Positions 7,172 to 14,896 of a DNA stretch of 16,931 nucleotides are shown here, piece by piece (within the stretch, counting starts at the first letter, position 1; every line of letters begins with the position of its first letter). A program made the translations under genes and the position numbers. The notes beneath the pieces are model-generated. The model did not search any database and was not told the DNA's origin. It was given only the letters and a program-made list of their open reading frames with translations. The stretch spans positions 1 to 16,931 of the forward strand of contig CAJUNN010000056.1 of the NCBI GenBank assembly GCA_910587955.1, in the 5' to 3' direction. Source of the DNA: an uncultured Lachnospiraceae bacterium (GTDB lineage Bacteria > Bacillota > Clostridia > Lachnospirales > Lachnospiraceae).

Positions 7172-8095
7172 ATGCAGATTGAACGCCTGGTCCACATGGT
7201 TTTCTATATCATCAACCACAAGCAAGTAACGGCCAGGGAACTGGCAGACTATTTCCACGTATCAGCCAGAACGATCTACCGCGATATCAACGCACTGTCT
7301 CTTGCGGGAATACCTGTCATCTCTACCAAGGGAACCGGCGGAGGCATATCCCTGCTAGACGGATACACCCTGGACAAGGCACTCTTTTCCAGGGAGGAGC
7401 AGGAACATCTCTTCCAGTCCCTGCAGGCGCTGCAGGCTGTAAACTATCCCAGCGCAGAGCAAGCCTTGAGCAAACTGGGCGCTGTCTTCGGCCGGGTCTC
7501 CGGGACGGGATGGCTGGATATTGATTTTTCCTATTGGGGCAGCGGGGAAAAGCGGAAAAAGGAGCTTCTGGAATTGCAGTATGCTGTTATCCACAAGCAT
7601 GCCATTGCCTTTGACTACTTTAATTCCGAATTAAAAAAATCCAAAAGAGTCATTGAACCTCTGCAATTAGCCTTTAAATCCCACACCTGGTATGTGGCCG
7701 GGTTCTGCCGCTCCCGGAAAGAAATCCGGATTTTCCGCATGTCGAGAATGAAGCACATCCGTGTTATGTCCGAAACCTTTGAACGCCTTCTGCCCGCAGG
7801 CTTTTCGATATCGCCGGACTGCCGGGAGGACTGTGCGCTGCCTGTTTTTAAGCTGAAATTTGCTCCCGAAATTGCATACCGGCTGTATGACGACTTTCCG
7901 GAAAGCCAGATTGAGGCATATGCAGACGGCAGTTTTATCGTCACTTTCCCATATGAGATGACGGATTGGACCTTTCGCTACCTGCTGTCCTTCGGACGCT
8001 ATGTGGAGATCCTGGAACCGAAAGCTGCCCGGAGCATGCTGAAAGAACAGGCTTTGGAAATTGCCGGAATATACGGTGAACCGGAATCCTCCTAA
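7172..8095 (+). CDS. WYL-domain HTH transcriptional regulator (YafY-like)
   Basis: This is a 307-residue cytoplasmic regulator. An N-terminal winged HTH (about 1-60) contains TARELADYFHVSARTIYRDI, the DeoR/HTH_11 type typical of this family. A linker leads to a WYL domain (about 136-205) with the signature-like HTWYVAGFC (Trp173-Tyr174) and RIFRMSRM, followed by a C-terminal extension ending near LLSFGRYVEILEP. WYL domains are thought to bind ligands, often nucleic acids or small molecules. I chose the ATG at 7172 since AGGAGG (7160-7165) lies 6 nt upstream. It is followed after 34 nt by a YciI-family gene and has a palindrome in its upstream region. A related regulator lies at the right window edge. 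Ligand unknown. Confidence 0.9.
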   Translation: MQIERLVHMVFYIINHKQVTARELADYFHVSARTIYRDINALSLAGIPVISTKGTGGGISLLDGYTLDKALFSREEQEHLFQSLQALQAVNYPSAEQALSKLGAVFGRVSGTGWLDIDFSYWGSGEKRKKELLELQYAVIHKHAIAFDYFNSELKKSKRVIEPLQLAFKSHTWYVAGFCRSRKEIRIFRMSRMKHIRVMSETFERLLPAGFSISPDCREDCALPVFKLKFAPEIAYRLYDDFPESQIEAYADGSFIVTFPYEMTDWTFRYLLSFGRYVEILEPKAARSMLKEQALEIAGIYGEPESS

Positions 8096-8129
8096 TGGAA
8101 AATCCAACTATAAAAAGGAGAGAATACCT

Positions 8130-8429
8130 ATGGAAAAATGGCTGTACGTGTGTATCATTGAAAAAAACAAAACCTACAACCGGGTTACAAAAGCTGTCAT
8201 TGAAAGGCATGTTGCTCATCTGAAAGATCTGGATGACAATGGACATTTGGAGCTGGCAGGTGTTTTCAAAGGATATCCCGGCGTTGCGGGCATGTACATC
8301 CTGAAAGCGGAAAGCTATGAAAAGGCTGAAGAGCTTTGCAAAACGGAGCCCCTTGTTCAGGAAGGATTTGCCGCCTGCAAGCTAAAAGCACTGCAGGTCG
8401 CAGACAGAGAAAATCATTATCTGCTTTAA
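8130..8429 (+). CDS. YciI family protein
   Basis: This is a 99-residue cytoplasmic protein with a single YCII domain of the ferredoxin-like alpha/beta-barrel fold. Family-like features are the ERHVAHLKDLDDNGHLELAGVF segment, with His27/His30 and nearby Asp residues, and a C-terminal TEPLVQEGFAACKL that takes the place of the usual DP-x4-G motif. The family has no firmly known reaction in most members; a His-Asp pair has been proposed as an active site. AAAGGAG (8114-8120) sits 9 nt before the ATG. It follows the WYL regulator by 34 nt and ends just before a strong terminator, so the pair is probably one transcript and the regulator probably controls it. The name is sure at family level only. 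Confidence 0.82.
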   Translation: MEKWLYVCIIEKNKTYNRVTKAVIERHVAHLKDLDDNGHLELAGVFKGYPGVAGMYILKAESYEKAEELCKTEPLVQEGFAACKLKALQVADRENHYLL

Positions 8430-8430
8430 A

Positions 8431-8490
8431 AAACTGCTGCCGTCCCGGCCCTCCCGGAGCCTGACGGCAGCAGTTTCTTTTTTGTTTTCC
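8431..8490. terminator. Bidirectional intrinsic terminator between convergent genes
   Basis: A perfect 14-bp stem (8431-8444 with 8463-8476) encloses an 18-nt loop with its own CCGG/CCGG pairing. On the plus strand it is followed by CTTTTTTGTTTT, and on the minus strand its flank gives a run of six T. It starts 2 nt after the yciI stop and lies 20 nt beyond the end of the convergent oxidoreductase gene, so it should serve both. Confidence 0.92.
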
Positions 8491-8495
8491 CGCTT

Positions 8496-9473
8496 TTACT
8501 GGATTTCCTGGTTTCGGGGATCCCGGGCCATAGTAAGAATCTCCATGACCAAAAGGCTGTGGTTAAGGCGCCGTTCAAAGGCTTCCCAATCGCTCTCCTC
8601 ATAGTATTTGGCAAAGGCCGCCAGCTCGTAGTACAGGCGTTCCGGGGAATCTGCCAGCGAAAAGACCTCCGGCTCCCCCTTGTTTTCCTGAAAAGAGAAC
8701 TCCGCCAAAATGCTGGGGGCATCTGTGCTGTGCAGAAAGCCTTTATCTCCCTGGACATTGACGCTTAAGCAGCTAAGTCCTCCGCAGTCCTTGGCTCCTA
8801 CGCAGACAGCCTGAAAGGTAGGATACTGCATTACGAGAATCCCGGAGGTATCCACGCCTCTCTCCATATTGGGATAATAATGTACGGATATCGGCTTTCC
8901 AAACAGGCCGGCCACAAAATGGATGTTGTAAATATTAATGTCCGTCAGGGCGCCTCCGGCCATTTTGGGATCGAAGACCGGGCTTATTACCCCTTCCTTA
9001 AATTTGTCATAGCGACTGGAGTATTGGGAAAAATTCAGCTGCACAATCTTAATCTCCCCAAGCTTTGGCAAAAGCTTCCGCATCTTCTCGTAATTGGGAT
9101 TGTACTGATTGGTGATGGCTTCAAAGAGATACAGCTTCTTTTCCCTGGCCAGATCCGCCAGCTCTTTGGCCTCCTCCCAGGTTACAGTAAAGGGTTTCTC
9201 CAGGATCACGTGCTTTCCCGCCTCCAAAGCCTGTCTGCTAAAGGGATAGTGAAGGGCGTTGGGCAGGGCCACATACACCGTATCCACCTCCGGATCCGAG
9301 AGCATTTCCTCATAGGAAGCATACTGTTCCGGAATCCCGTATTTTTCGCAAAGCTCCCGGCGCACCTCCTCTTTTCTGGCATAAAGGGCGTGAATTTCCA
9401 TGTTCTCTACCAGTGCTGCCGCGTCTAAAAAGGTCGGCACAATCATGCCTGCTCCTGCAATACCAATTTTCAT
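8496..9473 (-). CDS. Gfo/Idh/MocA family NAD(P)-dependent oxidoreductase
   Basis: This is a 325-residue dehydrogenase. The N-terminal Rossmann fold begins MKIGIAGAGMIV with the dinucleotide-binding Gly pattern. The family motif EKPF (92-95) carries the conserved Lys93. A C-terminal alpha/beta domain holds GGALTDINIYNIHFVAGLFG, with Asp178 and His185 in the usual substrate-binding positions. Relatives oxidise or reduce sugars, inositols, biliverdin or similar cyclic polyols; nothing here specifies the substrate. The ATG at 9471-9473 has AGGAG 8 nt upstream. The gene has its own promoter and a leader of about 137 nt containing a palindromic repeat. It ends at the shared bidirectional terminator. 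The neighbouring PatB-like gene lies upstream on the same strand, but a functional link is not evident. Confidence 0.92.
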   Translation of the reverse strand: MKIGIAGAGMIVPTFLDAAALVENMEIHALYARKEEVRRELCEKYGIPEQYASYEEMLSDPEVDTVYVALPNALHYPFSRQALEAGKHVILEKPFTVTWEEAKELADLAREKKLYLFEAITNQYNPNYEKMRKLLPKLGEIKIVQLNFSQYSSRYDKFKEGVISPVFDPKMAGGALTDINIYNIHFVAGLFGKPISVHYYPNMERGVDTSGILVMQYPTFQAVCVGAKDCGGLSCLSVNVQGDKGFLHSTDAPSILAEFSFQENKGEPEVFSLADSPERLYYELAAFAKYYEESDWEAFERRLNHSLLVMEILTMARDPRNQEIQ

Positions 9474-9491
9474 CTCTTGATCTCCTATTCC

Positions 9492-9600
9492 AGTTCCGCT
9501 CTATCCCAGTCAATGCCCAGAAGGATTTACGAACGCTTGCGTCCGTAACTCTTTCTGCGCGCTGTCCAGGCTTCTGCTGTTTTTTAGTTCCGCTCTATCC
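9492..9600. repeat. Palindromic repeat element bounded by 15-bp direct repeats
   Basis: AGTTCCGCTCTATCC occurs at 9492-9506 and again at 9586-9600, 94 bp start to start. Between them, 9518-9557 is a 40-bp near-palindrome: two 19-nt arms, 16 of 19 positions complementary, with a TT centre. The whole lies in the transcribed leader of the oxidoreductase gene. It resembles a dispersed intergenic repeat or a MITE-like insertion; no transposase and no second copy is present in the window. Confidence 0.65.
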
Positions 9601-9616
9601 TATTTTTACTACTGTG

Positions 9617-9645
9617 ATTGTACCTTAATTTTCAGGGGATTTCAA
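9617..9645 (-). promoter_or_regulatory. Sigma-A promoter of the oxidoreductase gene
   Basis: Minus strand: -35 TTGAAA at 9640-9645 (5/6), a 17-bp spacer and -10 TACAAT at 9617-9622 (5/6). The start should fall near 9610, so the leader of about 137 nt includes the palindromic repeat. An 11-bp palindrome TGCACTGTGCA (9655-9665) lies 9 bp upstream of the -35. Confidence 0.75.
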
Positions 9646-9706
9646 TGGGATTCATGCACTGTGCACACGCCGGATACAGAATGCTTTCATAAATGCCAGG
9701 ACTTTT

Positions 9707-10871
9707 TCATCTTTGCCACGCTTCTGCTCCTTCCCGCAGGCGCCGAAGCCCTTCTTCCAGAACCGCCCGGGGGCAGGCCAGGTTCATGCGCAGGAAATGG
9801 GCGCCGTTTCCTCCAAACGATTCCCCCGGTGAAAGGTAGAGTCCCGTCCGCGCCCGGAGAAAAGAGGCAAATCCCAGGCCCTCCCCTGGAAGTCCATTGC
9901 AGTCCAGCCACAAAAGATAGGTGGCCTGGGACGGGACAGCCCGGATGGCAGGTATTTCCCGCTCCAGAAATTCCTGCACCAGCTTCTTATTTCCGTATAC
10001 ATACTGCCGCAGCTGATCAAGCCATTCCTCCCCTCTGGTAAAAGCGGCAACTGCAGCATCCACAGCAAAAATTCCCGGCTCTGCCGCTTCGTTGATGCCA
10101 AGTTCCGCCCAGGCTTTTTCCCGAAGCTCTGGGTTGGGTACCAAAACTGCTGCCGTCTGAAGCCCTGCCAGATTAAAAGCTTTGGTAGGCGCCATGCAGG
10201 TCAAGCTGTTCTCCCGGCAGGCATCCGAAACCGATGCGAAAGGTATGTAGCCGCACCCGGGATCCGTCAAGTCGCAGTGTATCTCATCGGACAAAACAGG
10301 CACATGGTATTTTGCGCAAAGCTCTCCCACCCGTCCCAGGGTTTCCCGGTCCCAGATTTTTCCGCCCGGGTTCTGGGGGTTGCACAGAATCATCATAGCC
10401 GTCCGGGGATCGGAGAGTTTTTTCTTCCAGATCTGCAAAATCCATCCGGTAGGCACCTTTCTCGTAAATCAAAGGATTCTCCAGCACCTGTCTCCCTGCT
10501 TTTTGAATCACCTGGAAAAAGCAGTGGTAAACGGGCGTCTGGACAAGTACTTTCCCGCCGGGTGCCGCAAACCCGCGCACCAGGCTGGAGACAGCAGGCA
10601 TAACTCCGGTGCAAAAATGCAGCCACTCCTTTTCCATGACAAAGCCGTGCCTTCTCTCCCACCATCCCAGATAGGCTTCATACCAAGCATCGGGAATCAC
10701 GGAATAGCCGAAAATGCCGTGATCCATCCGTTTCTGCATGGCCTCCCGGATCTCCGGCGCTGCCGGAAAGTCCATGTCCGCCACCCACATGGGAAGCTCC
10801 TCTTTGGCAACCTCCCACTTCAGGGAATTTGTATTCCTCCGGTTGACGGGGGTATCAAAATCGTATTTCAT
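9707..10871 (-). pseudogene. MalY/PatB-type cystathionine beta-lyase / aminotransferase, frameshifted
   Basis: Relatives are PLP enzymes that cleave the C-S bond of cystathionine or cysteine, giving pyruvate, ammonia and homocysteine or sulfide. The ATG at 10869-10871 has AGGAGG 9 nt upstream. The first reading frame carries about 151 normal residues (MKYDFDTPVNRR, PMWVADMDF, FCTGVMPAVSSLV), up to DLEEK. The remainder, from LSDPRTAMMILCNPQNPGG to the C-terminus, is in the next frame. It includes SDEIHCDL and the PLP-lysine motif APTKAFNLAG (Lys near 230 when joined). The break is at an A6 run (10418-10423 on the plus strand as T6), where five A would restore a 387-residue protein of normal length. 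It may be a real pseudogene, a slippery homopolymer or a sequencing error. All expected motifs are otherwise present, which favours a recent or artefactual change. Confidence 0.85.
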
Positions 10872-10924
10872 AGCCAAATGCCTCCTTGACCCTTTCTGTC
10901 AAAATCACCTTCCTGTCTAAAAAG

Positions 10925-10953
10925 ATTATATCCCATCTGCCAAGGTGTGACAA
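10925..10953 (-). promoter_or_regulatory. Sigma-A promoter of the patB-like gene
   Basis: Minus strand: -35 TTGTCA at 10948-10953 (5/6), a 17-bp spacer and a perfect -10 TATAAT at 10925-10930. The start falls near 10918, about 47 nt before the ATG. A 7-bp inverted repeat, ATCTGCC at 10935-10941 and GGCAGAT at 10965-10971, brackets the -35 and could be an operator. Confidence 0.75.
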
Positions 10954-11011
10954 GCTCCCTTCTCGGCAGATCCCTTCTGGTTTCATACATATCCCGGCTC
11001 CCTTTTACGAT

Positions 11012-11030
11012 GTCCGGCAGCCTGCCGGAC
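11012..11030. repeat. Perfect stem-loop in the pheT-patB gap
   Basis: GTCCGGCA and TGCCGGAC form an 8-bp perfect inverted repeat around a 3-nt centre. On the minus strand no T run follows; on the plus strand only TTTAT follows. It lies 48 nt after the pheT stop. It may protect a transcript end or be a weak terminator; the role is undecided. Confidence 0.5.
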
Positions 11031-11077
11031 TTTATGCAGAATCACAAAGGAAAAAGAAACCCTTTCCATCTTTTTTC

Positions 11078-13504
11078 CTACTGCCGAAGCTCCGCGTTCA
11101 GAGCCTCCAGGCCCTTTAAGATCCGCTTCATGGCCGCAGCCACATCCGCTTCCTCCAGGGTCTTATCCTTAGCCCGGAACACAATGGAATAAGCTACAGA
11201 CTTAAAGCCCGGTTTAATCTGAGCACCCTCGTAGATGTCAAAGAGCTGAAAACTCTCCAGATAGCTCCCGCCCTTGCTCTCGATGACTTCCTCGATCTGG
11301 CCTGCCAGCACCTCCTTGGGAATCACCATAGAAATATCCCGGTTGACTGCCGGATATTTGGCAATGCCCTCATACTTCCGGTCGAAAGTGGCAAAGGGCA
11401 GGACGGAGGGCATATCCAAGACAGCCACATAGGCCCGCTCTCCGATGCCGTAGGCATCCGCTACCGCCGGATGTACCTCTCCCAGATATCCCACGCTTTT
11501 GCCGCCGTAGCGGATCTCGGCCTGACGGCCCGGGTGCAGGAAATTCTTCCCTGCCTGGGGATTGTAAACCTTCTTTTCCCGCATTCCAATCTTGTCAAAG
11601 AACTCCTCCACCACGCCTTTCATGGTGTAGAAATCTCCTTCCCCGTACATACCCAGAGTAAACTGCATCCGCTCATCGGGAAGCTTTGTCAGGGGCAGTT
11701 CCTCTGCTATATATATATTGCCCAGCTCGTAGAGGCGCACGTCCTTGTTTCTCCGGTTGTAGTTGGTGGCCAGGGACACCAGCATGCCGTTTAAGGGCGT
11801 TGTGCGCATAATGCTGAAATCCTCACCCAAGGGATTGGAAATGGTAACGGCCCGGCGCAGGGGATCCTCCCCATCCAGTTCCAGTTTATCGAATACCTTG
11901 GGGCTCTCAAAGGAATAGCTCATGCCCTGGGAGAACCCGCAGAACTCCGCGATGTCCCTGGCTGCCGCCTCCACCCGCAGCTTAAAGGGCAGCTTCCCGG
12001 TGGTCGCCTCCCCCTTTGGCAGGGTGGAGGGAATATTGTCATATCCGTAGAAACGGGCCACTTCCTCCGCCAAATCCGCCAGACACCCAATATCCTGGCG
12101 GAACGTAGGCGCCACAATCTCATTGGCTTCTTGGTCATATTCCAGCTCTACCATGCGCAGATATTCCAGCATCTGTTCTTTGCTGATATCCGTTCCCAGA
12201 AGAGCGTTGATCCGTTCCGGATCAAAGGGCACCCGCACCGGCTCTTTGATTCCCGTGTATACGTCCACCATGCCGTCTACCACTTCTCCGGCTCCCAGCT
12301 CCTCAATCAGCTGGCAGGCCCGGTCAATGGCCGCCTGGGCATTGTTGGGATCCAGTCCCTTCTCAAATTTGCCGGAAGCGTCTGTGCGCAGGCCGATTTT
12401 CTTAGCTGACAGGCGGATGTTTACCCCGTCAAAGCAGGCCGCCTCAAAGAGCATAGTCTGTACATGATCCGTGATCATGGAGTTCTCGCCGCCCATAATA
12501 CCTGCGATGCCGATAGGCTTCTCCCCGTCGCAGATCATCAGCACAGAATCATCCATGGTACGCTCCTGGCCGTCCAAGGTCACAAACTTCTCTCCCTGGT
12601 CCGCCCGGCGCACCAGAATCTGATGTCCCGCAATGGTATCCAGATCGTAGGCGTGCATGGGCTGCCCATACTCCTCCATAACATAATTGGTAATGTCCAC
12701 GATATTGTTGATGGGGCGTATGCCGTTCACTGCCAGACGCCGCTGCATCCACTTGGGAGAGGGGGCCAGCTTGATATTTTTCACCACCCGGGCACAGTAC
12801 CGGGGGCAGAGATCTGCGTCTTTTACATCCACCCGGATATAATCATTTACATCTCCGCCGGAACCCTTCACCTTCACCGCAGGCGGGACAAACTTTTTGC
12901 GGAACGTAGCCGCAGCCTCCCGGGCAATGCCGATAACGCTGTAGCAGTCCACCCGGTTGGAGGTAATCTCGTACTCAAAGATCACATCGTTAAGGCCCAG
13001 AGCCTTGACGGCATTCTCTCCCGCCTTTACATCCGCATTCTCCGGAAACACATAAATGCCGTACTCCGGGGACTCCGGGAAGAGTTCCTTCGTCTGTCCC
13101 AGCTCCTCGATGGAACACATCATGCCGTTTGACTCCACGCCGCGGAGCTTCCCTTTCTTAATTTTCACGCCTCCGGGCGTCAGCTTGCCGTCGTGGCCTC
13201 CTGCCACCCGGCCGCCGTCCAGCACCACCGGGACTTTTTGTCCCTCCTCCACATTGGGGGCACCCGTCACAATCTGAACCGGCTCTCCCGTTCCCACATC
13301 CACCTGGCAGATCACCAGCTTTTCTGCATCCGGGTGCCTCTCAATCTTTAAAATTTCTCCCACTACAATATTTTCCAAATCCGCGTCCAAAGCGGCACAG
13401 CCCTCCACCTTCGTACCGGAGAGAGTCATTGCATCCATGTATTCCTGGGCTGTCACATCCAAGTCCGGCACATAGGCTTTGATCCATGATAATGAAGTAT
13501 CCAT
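11078..13504 (-). CDS. pheT: Phenylalanine--tRNA ligase beta subunit
   Basis: This is the 808-residue beta subunit of the cytoplasmic alpha2-beta2 enzyme that charges tRNA-Phe. The N-terminal WIKAYVPDLD start is typical. An EMAP/OB-fold tRNA-binding domain (about 40-150) contains GEILKIERHPDAEKL and QIVTGAPNV. The B3/B4 and B5 regions follow, with VDITNYVMEEYGQPMHAYDL and GLRTDASGKFEKGLDP. A catalytic-like core and a C-terminal anticodon-binding FDX-ACB domain (YPAVNRDISMVIP onward) complete it. Length is normal for bacteria. The ATG at 13502-13504 has an AAGGAAGG site upstream. It lies 51 nt after pheS in the same T-box-controlled operon. No defect seen. Confidence 0.97.
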   Translation of the reverse strand: MDTSLSWIKAYVPDLDVTAQEYMDAMTLSGTKVEGCAALDADLENIVVGEILKIERHPDAEKLVICQVDVGTGEPVQIVTGAPNVEEGQKVPVVLDGGRVAGGHDGKLTPGGVKIKKGKLRGVESNGMMCSIEELGQTKELFPESPEYGIYVFPENADVKAGENAVKALGLNDVIFEYEITSNRVDCYSVIGIAREAAATFRKKFVPPAVKVKGSGGDVNDYIRVDVKDADLCPRYCARVVKNIKLAPSPKWMQRRLAVNGIRPINNIVDITNYVMEEYGQPMHAYDLDTIAGHQILVRRADQGEKFVTLDGQERTMDDSVLMICDGEKPIGIAGIMGGENSMITDHVQTMLFEAACFDGVNIRLSAKKIGLRTDASGKFEKGLDPNNAQAAIDRACQLIEELGAGEVVDGMVDVYTGIKEPVRVPFDPERINALLGTDISKEQMLEYLRMVELEYDQEANEIVAPTFRQDIGCLADLAEEVARFYGYDNIPSTLPKGEATTGKLPFKLRVEAAARDIAEFCGFSQGMSYSFESPKVFDKLELDGEDPLRRAVTISNPLGEDFSIMRTTPLNGMLVSLATNYNRRNKDVRLYELGNIYIAEELPLTKLPDERMQFTLGMYGEGDFYTMKGVVEEFFDKIGMREKKVYNPQAGKNFLHPGRQAEIRYGGKSVGYLGEVHPAVADAYGIGERAYVAVLDMPSVLPFATFDRKYEGIAKYPAVNRDISMVIPKEVLAGQIEEVIESKGGSYLESFQLFDIYEGAQIKPGFKSVAYSIVFRAKDKTLEEADVAAAMKRILKGLEALNAELRQ

Positions 13505-13555
13505 GCTGATCCCTTCCTTTCTTTTTTCTTATACGCCACGTTAAGTACAGTTTTG

Positions 13556-14575
13556 TCAAAACTGTTTCAAAAACCGGATGTCGTTCTCATACAACAGCCG
13601 CATATCGTCAATCTCATATTTCAGCAGTGCAATCCGCTCCAAGCCCATGCCGAAAGCAAATCCCGTGTATTCCTCCGGATCGATGCCGCACATTTCCAGC
13701 ACGTGGGGGTGCACCACACCGCAGCCCAGAATCTCAATCCAGCCGCTTCCCTTGCAGAACCGGCAGCCTTTGCCGCCGCACTTAAAGCAGCTCACATCCA
13801 CTTCCGCACTGGGCTCCGTAAAGGGGAAGTGGTGGGGACGGAATTTGGTCTTTGTTTCTGCTCCGAACAATTCCCTGGCAAATTCCTCCAGCGTTCCTTT
13901 CAAATCCGCAAAAGTGATATTTTTATCTACCACCAATCCCTCAATCTGGTGGAAAGAGGGGGAATGGGTGGCATCCACCTCGTCGGAACGGAACACCCGC
14001 CCCGGGGCAATCATGCGGATAGGCAGCTTTCCCTGCTCCATTACCCGGGCCTGGCAGGGCGAAGTCTGGGTCCGCAGCACAATTTCTTTATTGATGTAGA
14101 AGGTATCCTGCTCGTCCTTGGCCGGATGTCCTTCGGGAATATTAAGCTTCTCAAAGTTGTACAAGTCGTACTCAATCTCCGGTCCTTCCACCACCTCATA
14201 CCCCATGCCGATGAAGATGCGCTCCACCTCTTCCAGGGCAATGGTGTTGGGATGACGGTGCCCCACCTGGTTCTTCTTGGCAGGAAGAGTCACATCAATG
14301 ACCTCTGCTTTCAGCTTTTCCTCCCGGACCAAAGCCTCCATCTTTTTCTTGGCCTCATCAAGAACCCGCTCAATCTCTTCCCGGGTTTCGTTGACCAGCT
14401 GTCCCACTTTGGGCCGATCCTCCGGGGCCACCTCTTTCATTCCTTTTAATACGCTTGTCAGCTCTCCCTTTTTCCCGAGAATCGCCACACGCACATCGTT
14501 CAGGGAGTTTAAATTTCCGGCTGCCTGAATCTGCGCCATGGCACGTTCCCGGATTTTCTGCAATTTCTCCTTCAT
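13556..14575 (-). CDS. pheS: Phenylalanine--tRNA ligase alpha subunit
   Basis: This is the 339-residue catalytic alpha subunit of phenylalanyl-tRNA synthetase, a class II enzyme. An N-terminal coiled-coil arm (about 1-90) is rich in Lys and Glu. The catalytic domain shows class II motif 2 FRSDEVDATHSPSFHQIEGL, the Phe-pocket region FPFTEPSAEVDV and motif 3 FAFGMGLERIALLKYEIDD. A CFKCGGKGCRFCKGSG segment with four cysteines lies between them, as in many bacterial PheS proteins. The ATG at 14573-14575 follows AAGGAG by 6 nt. It is the first gene after the T-box leader, so it is induced when uncharged tRNA-Phe accumulates. It pairs with pheT downstream. Length and motifs are normal. Confidence 0.97.
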   Translation of the reverse strand: MKEKLQKIRERAMAQIQAAGNLNSLNDVRVAILGKKGELTSVLKGMKEVAPEDRPKVGQLVNETREEIERVLDEAKKKMEALVREEKLKAEVIDVTLPAKKNQVGHRHPNTIALEEVERIFIGMGYEVVEGPEIEYDLYNFEKLNIPEGHPAKDEQDTFYINKEIVLRTQTSPCQARVMEQGKLPIRMIAPGRVFRSDEVDATHSPSFHQIEGLVVDKNITFADLKGTLEEFARELFGAETKTKFRPHHFPFTEPSAEVDVSCFKCGGKGCRFCKGSGWIEILGCGVVHPHVLEMCGIDPEEYTGFAFGMGLERIALLKYEIDDMRLLYENDIRFLKQF

Positions 14576-14632
14576 GCTGTTCTCCTTTTTTCTATCCTAA
14601 TTGGTTCTCTGCGGGGCTCAATACTTACACGC

Positions 14633-14894
14633 AAAAGAAAGCTCCGTCCCCTTAGGGACGAAGCTTAAATCCGCGGTACCACCCTGATTCCTGTCAAAGA
14701 CAGGCTCTCATTGTATGCGTAACGTGCATGATACGTCACCGCCTACTCTTCTTTTCAGCGGTGCTGCTCCGGTGGGAAATTCAAAAGTTCTCTGAACCTG
14801 GGATTGCTTTCAGCCGGCGACAATCCCTCTCTGTAGGAAGACGAACCTTCTACTTTGCACCTTCACTGCATTTTGGCTTTCTTTTTCTATCGGG
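14633..14894 (-). ncRNA. T-box riboswitch leader of pheST
   Basis: This stretch of about 260 nt before pheS holds no gene. On the minus strand it carries the T-box core GGTGGTACCGCGG (14671-14683), which base-pairs with the CCA end of uncharged tRNA. The terminator helix 14639-14666 follows (12 bp with one G-U, TAAG loop, then TTTCTTTT). Upstream Stem I features are present, and a UUC Phe codon near 14776-14778 is a plausible specifier. The T-box identity is sure; the exact specifier position is less so. Confidence 0.92.
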
Positions 14895-14896
14895 AT

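Noticed and set aside
9655..9665. Palindrome TGCACTGTGCA upstream of the oxidoreductase promoter as a separate operator call
   Set aside because: Eleven bases with 5-bp arms is too short to support alone; it is mentioned only under the promoter.
10418..10423. Programmed ribosomal frameshifting in the patB-like gene
   Set aside because: Restoring the frame needs a +1 shift, while A6 runs usually promote -1 shifts, and this enzyme family is normally made from a single frame.
11012..11030. The perfect 8-bp stem as the pheT terminator
   Set aside because: No T run follows it on the minus strand; it is kept only as a stem-loop of unknown role.
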